From CAWKZT01 sp963854565 (GTDB taxonomy: Bacteria > Actinomycetota > Acidimicrobiia > Acidimicrobiales > JAHEJN01), in NCBI GenBank assembly GCA_963854565.1, contig CAWKZT010000010.1:1-24689 (forward strand): a stretch of DNA of 24,689 bases, read 5' to 3'. Every line of letters begins with the position of its first letter. Position 1 is the stretch's first letter. The notes beneath the pieces were generated by a model. It saw nothing but the letters and a program-made list of their open reading frames with translations. It searched no databases and had not been told where the DNA came from. A program made the position numbers and the translations under genes. Shown in pieces: positions 21,060-24,689 of this stretch.

Positions 21060-22505
21060 TTAGTCCGCAGAAAGTTCGACGCGAGATTGTTCGGTGTCGA
21101 CCGCGTCGACGGTCACATGGATGCGTTCTCCGAGGGGAAGGTCAGTTGATTCGATGGTCCCGATGACCGCGGGGTGCAGAATCTGCACAATTGCCCGGTT
21201 CTTTCTTTGGCCAGTAACGACAGCCTCGAAACGGGTGCCCACATGATTGGCAAGAGTGGCTGCTTCCATAAAGTTGAGCAGCCCACGGTCTAGCTTTCCT
21301 TCGCGGGTGCGAGCTTTACTCATGGACGAAGGGATTTCGTCTAGTGCTTCGGTCACCCACGTCGGAGGCTCGCGGTCGGCGCAGTAAGCAAGCACAAGTT
21401 CGTTGCCGTATCTATCGACCAGGCGACGAAGTGGTGCGGTGACGTGGGCGTAGGTGGATGCGATGGCCGAATGTTGGCTTATTTCTGGTAGTTCACCATT
21501 AGTGAACGCTGTATATCCGGCGCCTTGCAGGCCTCGGGCCGATGCGGACAACATGGCGGCTTCATTGGGAATGGAGGGGTCTAGTTCTCGGACCCGCTCG
21601 GGGTAACTGACGTCGTCGTCCCAAACAATATGCAAGCCCCGGGCAATGCGGCGCAGATCTTTCACGGTCTTGTTCCAGGGTTTGGGCAAGGTCCGAAGGA
21701 TTCCGGTACCGCCCTTAATCATGATGTCGGCCGCGGCGATACCTGTGAGAAGAGAGATTTGCGCGTTCCATCTTTCGATAGGGATGGATTCGCCGTAATG
21801 GAGGGCGTAACCATCGTCGGTGTGGTTTATTTCTTGGGATGGAAGACGCAGACTTACCGCGTCACGGAGACGCTCGCGTTCCAGGCGTACCCTGCCAACC
21901 TCGCGTAGTAGCCGCAGGACTTCTGGCGGATCGGGTTGGGCTAAACGAGCCTGAGCATCGTGATAGGAGATGGCTTCGCGGTTTTTAACCAGAGCCCGCT
22001 CGACATGGGACTTGTAGATGGTGCCGTCAGCATCGAGACGAATCGACCAGACCAGAGCGACCCTGTCAACACCAGGCAGCAAGCTTGCGACGCCGTGATT
22101 AAGGATGTCGGGGTGTAGCGACGCGCGGAAGTCGGGGCTGTACATCGTCATGCCCCGCCGGTGAGCTTCGGTGTCGATCGCTCCTCCCGGCGTGACGAAG
22201 GATGCTATGTCGGCGATGGCGTAGTGCACCAGATAACCATGTTTGGTCCGGCTAGCACTAAAGGCTTGATCGATGTCGCGGCTACCAGGTGGGTCGATGG
22301 CAATGAACTCGATGTCTCGCATGTCGCGGGGTTCATCGGCAGGAACGCCAGGAGGTGTGACGGGACCCCGCTGATCGACAGCGACGGCTTCGGCCAATAC
22401 CTCGGGGGCGAAGGAGGACGGAATATTTAGTTCATCACGGACACGCTGAAACCCGGCCGCTAGTTCGTGATCGGGTTGACAAGGAACAAACCGTGTAGAA
22501 ACCAT
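21060..22505 (-). CDS. RNB-domain 3'-5' exoribonuclease (RNase II/R family, short form)
   Basis: RNB enzymes degrade RNA processively from the 3' end. The 481-aa protein contains the active-site motif DPPGSRDIDQAF (D71, D77, D79), YAIADIASFVTPG, MYSPDFRASLHPDILNHGVASLLPG, and the late motif STYAHVTAPLRRLVDRYGN. A small OB/S1-like C-terminus follows (VGTRFEAVVTGQRKNRAIVQIL...). Only about 65 residues precede the first motif, so the two N-terminal cold-shock domains of RNase II and R are missing, as in a number of actinobacterial homologues. The fourth acidic position of the motif is Gln80 instead of Asp. Confidence 0.9.
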   Translation of the reverse strand: MVSTRFVPCQPDHELAAGFQRVRDELNIPSSFAPEVLAEAVAVDQRGPVTPPGVPADEPRDMRDIEFIAIDPPGSRDIDQAFSASRTKHGYLVHYAIADIASFVTPGGAIDTEAHRRGMTMYSPDFRASLHPDILNHGVASLLPGVDRVALVWSIRLDADGTIYKSHVERALVKNREAISYHDAQARLAQPDPPEVLRLLREVGRVRLERERLRDAVSLRLPSQEINHTDDGYALHYGESIPIERWNAQISLLTGIAAADIMIKGGTGILRTLPKPWNKTVKDLRRIARGLHIVWDDDVSYPERVRELDPSIPNEAAMLSASARGLQGAGYTAFTNGELPEISQHSAIASTYAHVTAPLRRLVDRYGNELVLAYCADREPPTWVTEALDEIPSSMSKARTREGKLDRGLLNFMEAATLANHVGTRFEAVVTGQRKNRAIVQILHPAVIGTIESTDLPLGERIHVTVDAVDTEQSRVELSAD

Positions 22506-22542
22506 GGGGGAAACCTACTTGGCCCGGTTGGGCTATAGCAGT

Positions 22543-23847
22543 TCAGTCGCCCAAGATGCGACGGGTTTCCGTGCTCGCAAAGCGACGGTCGGGGTCGATG
22601 ATGTCGCGAGCGGCTTGGGCATCGTCCCACTTGGGATACAACTTGGCGAGTGACTTGGCCGACTGGTTGTGGATCTTGCCCCAGTGGGGCCGGCCGCCGT
22701 AGTCGTTCATAATGTTTTCAACACCGTCAAAATATTTTTCGTGGTCAACGGAGGCTGGGACGTGGACGGCAATGTAGGCACTCTTGCGTTCGTACGCGGG
22801 TGACAGGGGAATATCGTCGGCGGCCAGCACCCGCACCTCGATGGGGAATCCGATTGGTTCGCTTGAGTCGTCGATGAGGTCTCGGACCCGGTTGAAGGCT
22901 TCGACTAATGAGCCTCGCGGAATGTTGTACTCCATTTCCTTGAACTTGATTCGTCGAGGAGAGGTAAATACTGCGGTGCTGGGCGCGGTGTATTCGCTGT
23001 ACCCCATACCTTTTCCGAGACCTTGCGCCAGCCTTGGGATGAGCGATGGTCGCAGTGTGCCCACCTTGGTGATGGCCCCGAAGAGGCCGTTTTGCATGAT
23101 TTCCTCGTCGAGCACTCGTTGCCACCGACTGCGAGTGTCGGCTTGCAAGGCCACTCGCATATTGGTTTTGGTTGCGGCGACATCGGTGTGCGGAAACCAA
23201 AAAAACTCGACATGATCCGCACTGTCAACCCACGTATCGAACTCGGCTAGAACCTTGTCGATATGACGAGGTTTTTCGATGGCGTGGAGGGAAAACGCAT
23301 CCACACATTGAAAGGTGATCTCGGAGATGAGACCGATCGCTCCTAGTCCAACCCGGGCCACGCTGAAGAGTTCGGCGTTTTCGTTTTCGTCGCAAATGAT
23401 CACGGAACCATCGCCAGCGATAAGGCGGAGTCGCACGATTCCAGCCGCAATCGACTGCCACGTAGCGCCGGTGCCGTGGGTACCCGTGCTTATGGCCCCA
23501 GCGATGGACTGAGCGTCGATGTCGCCCAGGTTTGGCAGAGCAAGGTTGGCACGGGCGAGTTCGGCGTTGAGTTTTGCGAGGCCACAACCGGACTGAGCGG
23601 TGATTTGCCTCTTTATGGGGTCAATACGACTTATGTGGTTGTAGTGCGACAGGTCAAGCAGCACGTCTTCGGGGCGGGCTATTGCGGTAAACGAGTGGCC
23701 CGCTCCAACGGCTTTGATTACTCCACCCCGGGCGGCGGTGTAGGTGACGGCAGCGATGAGTTCTCGTTCGTCGCTAGGTGTGCGCACCGTCGATGGGTGA
23801 GATCTTTGGTTGCCTGCCCAGTTTTTCCATTTTGCCCCGTTGTCCAT
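22543..23847 (-). CDS. FAD-linked aldonolactone oxidase (D-arabinono-1,4-lactone / L-gulonolactone oxidase family)
   Basis: These flavoproteins oxidise sugar lactones, in some organisms the last step to ascorbate or its analogues. The 434-aa protein has the PCMH-type FAD domain: HPSTVRTPSDERELIAAV, then VGAGHSFTAIA with His51 at the position of covalent FAD in the family, QSGCGLAKLN, IDAQSIAGAISTGTHGTG and GLGAIGLISEITFQ. The C-terminal ALO domain has the conserved HWGK (in GGRPHWGKIH) and the end WDDAQAARDIIDPDRRFAS. It resembles mycobacterial L-gulono-1,4-lactone dehydrogenase. The substrate is not known. It lies 37 bp upstream of the RNB gene. Confidence 0.86.
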   Translation of the reverse strand: MDNGAKWKNWAGNQRSHPSTVRTPSDERELIAAVTYTAARGGVIKAVGAGHSFTAIARPEDVLLDLSHYNHISRIDPIKRQITAQSGCGLAKLNAELARANLALPNLGDIDAQSIAGAISTGTHGTGATWQSIAAGIVRLRLIAGDGSVIICDENENAELFSVARVGLGAIGLISEITFQCVDAFSLHAIEKPRHIDKVLAEFDTWVDSADHVEFFWFPHTDVAATKTNMRVALQADTRSRWQRVLDEEIMQNGLFGAITKVGTLRPSLIPRLAQGLGKGMGYSEYTAPSTAVFTSPRRIKFKEMEYNIPRGSLVEAFNRVRDLIDDSSEPIGFPIEVRVLAADDIPLSPAYERKSAYIAVHVPASVDHEKYFDGVENIMNDYGGRPHWGKIHNQSAKSLAKLYPKWDDAQAARDIIDPDRRFASTETRRILGD

Positions 23848-23910
23848 GGCCAGAAGTTAGCCGGGACAACCAACTGAACCGATGATCAGTGGCGATCGTC
23901 GCTGCGGTTG

Positions 23911-24689
23911 TTACCAGTGAAGCAAGTCGATCGCCCATTGGTCGACGACTTCCGAATCGAGAAGCGCTTCTTGCGTTGACGAACTGTCGGTGCGGTTGGC
24001 AACGTGCATGACGGCGTGTTTGGCGATGGTGGGATCAATGTGACGAGGCCAGATAATTACGCGGTCACCGACGTTGAGTGTGGTCATATCGTGGGGGGTG
24101 TAGACGGTGTGTTCGTCAGAGCAATACATGACGTCACCGCTATCTATGCTGGGGTTTCCGTGGTCGAGGGCCAAGGCTTTTAGTCCACCGTCAAGAACTG
24201 CCCAACCACCAGATCGGTTCAGTGATATCACGGTTGTGACGACGGCCAGGGCCCGTTGAAAGGGCAGGTTAAGTTTGCCGTACTCGCCATCCATCAAGGT
24301 GTACGACCCAGCCTGGATCTCGTTTACCGCATGATTTATGTCGTAGGAACCGGTTCCGCCACCTGATATTAACTCACCACCAATCTCGTGGTGAGCAGTC
24401 ACTAGTTCCTCCATTGCTTCGGCCACTTTGGTAGTGCGTTCGTCTCGGTCGATCACGTGCATGAGGTGTCCCTCGTAGCCCATGACGCCACGAATGTTGC
24501 AACCTGCCTCGCGGCCAAGATCGGCCAGTGCGAGTGCGGCGGACGGATCGACGCCGCATCGGGGAAGCCCCACGTAGAGATCAATGAGTAGGTCGCGGAT
24601 ACCAGCTTCAGCTGCGACGGCAAGCGTTTCTGGGGAGTCGATCGCCACAGTAATGGCGGCCGTGCCATCAGCCACGAGCTGGCCGAGGC
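23911..24689 (-). CDS. PLP-dependent D-threonine aldolase / D-serine dehydratase-like protein (5' end outside window)
   Basis: The reading frame continues off the right edge, so the N-terminus, including the PLP lysine, is not seen. The visible 259 codons have the alanine-racemase-like barrel (RDLLIDLYVGLPRCGVDP, NIRGVMGYEGHLMH, ISGGGTGSYD) and the C-terminal domain typical of D-threonine aldolase and D-serine dehydratase (SDEHTVYTP, LNVGDRVIIWPRHIDPTIAKH). The H-I-D triplet matches the His/Asp metal pair of D-threonine aldolases better than the His-x-Cys zinc pair of D-serine dehydratases. It would cleave or dehydrate a D-3-hydroxyamino acid. Downstream is the lactone oxidase gene after 63 bp. 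Confidence 0.8.
   Translation of the reverse strand, partial: LGQLVADGTAAITVAIDSPETLAVAAEAGIRDLLIDLYVGLPRCGVDPSAALALADLGREAGCNIRGVMGYEGHLMHVIDRDERTTKVAEAMEELVTAHHEIGGELISGGGTGSYDINHAVNEIQAGSYTLMDGEYGKLNLPFQRALAVVTTVISLNRSGGWAVLDGGLKALALDHGNPSIDSGDVMYCSDEHTVYTPHDMTTLNVGDRVIIWPRHIDPTIAKHAVMHVANRTDSSSTQEALLDSEVVDQWAIDLLHW

Overview
This window is the replication-origin region of a bacterial chromosome. It is most likely from an actinobacterium (Actinomycetota), perhaps of the Acidimicrobiia type. The gene order is the classic actinobacterial origin order: parB-parA-rsmG-khpB(jag)-yidC-yidD-rnpA-rpmH on the minus strand, then dnaA-dnaN-recF-dciA(DUF721)-gyrB-gyrA-DUF3566-tRNA-Ile(GAT) on the plus strand. 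The DUF3566 gene and tRNA-Ile behind gyrA are the strongest lineage hints. Base composition looks moderate rather than very GC-rich. The class-level guess is inference; no database was searched.

Minus-strand left arm (1-6065). parB (cut by the window edge) overlaps parA by 14 bases. A gap of about 570 bp upstream of parA has no convincing gene and ends at two perfect parS sites (2299-2312 and 2360-2375) beside the end of rsmG. A strong hairpin terminator separates rsmG from the membrane-insertion and RNase P cluster. That cluster runs rpmH, rnpA, yidD, yidC and khpB with tight spacing. rnpA is clearly present, but its frame has no ATG, GTG or TTG start.

Origin (6066-8198). The rpmH-dnaA gap holds three DnaA boxes inside a 34-codon upstream ORF that has a good ribosome binding site and overlaps the dnaA start. 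The dnaA-dnaN gap carries several more DnaA boxes and a textbook basal unwinding element: tandem boxes, a short GC cluster and DnaA-trios. This makes it the probable oriC.

Plus-strand right arm (8199-18401). dnaN, recF and dciA are followed by gyrB and gyrA. An unusual TadG-like/VanY-type peptidase fusion sits between gyrA and the DUF3566 membrane protein. After tRNA-Ile come a small 64-aa membrane-type protein and a saccharopine-dehydrogenase-like oxidoreductase, joined by a TGATG overlap.

The far right (18495-24689) is a minus-strand run of metabolic genes. In transcription order they are a D-threonine-aldolase-like PLP enzyme (cut by the edge), an aldonolactone-oxidase-type flavoprotein, a short RNB ribonuclease, a PlsC-type acyltransferase, a four-helix membrane protein and a HisN-type phosphatase. 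It converges on the plus-strand operon at about 18402-18494.

Most of the window is conserved core machinery. I see no insertion sequence, CRISPR array, phage or obvious defence system. The most unusual points are the rnpA start, the dnaA upstream ORF carrying DnaA boxes, the TadG-VanY fusion, and a GyrB residue equal to a known quinolone-resistance substitution.
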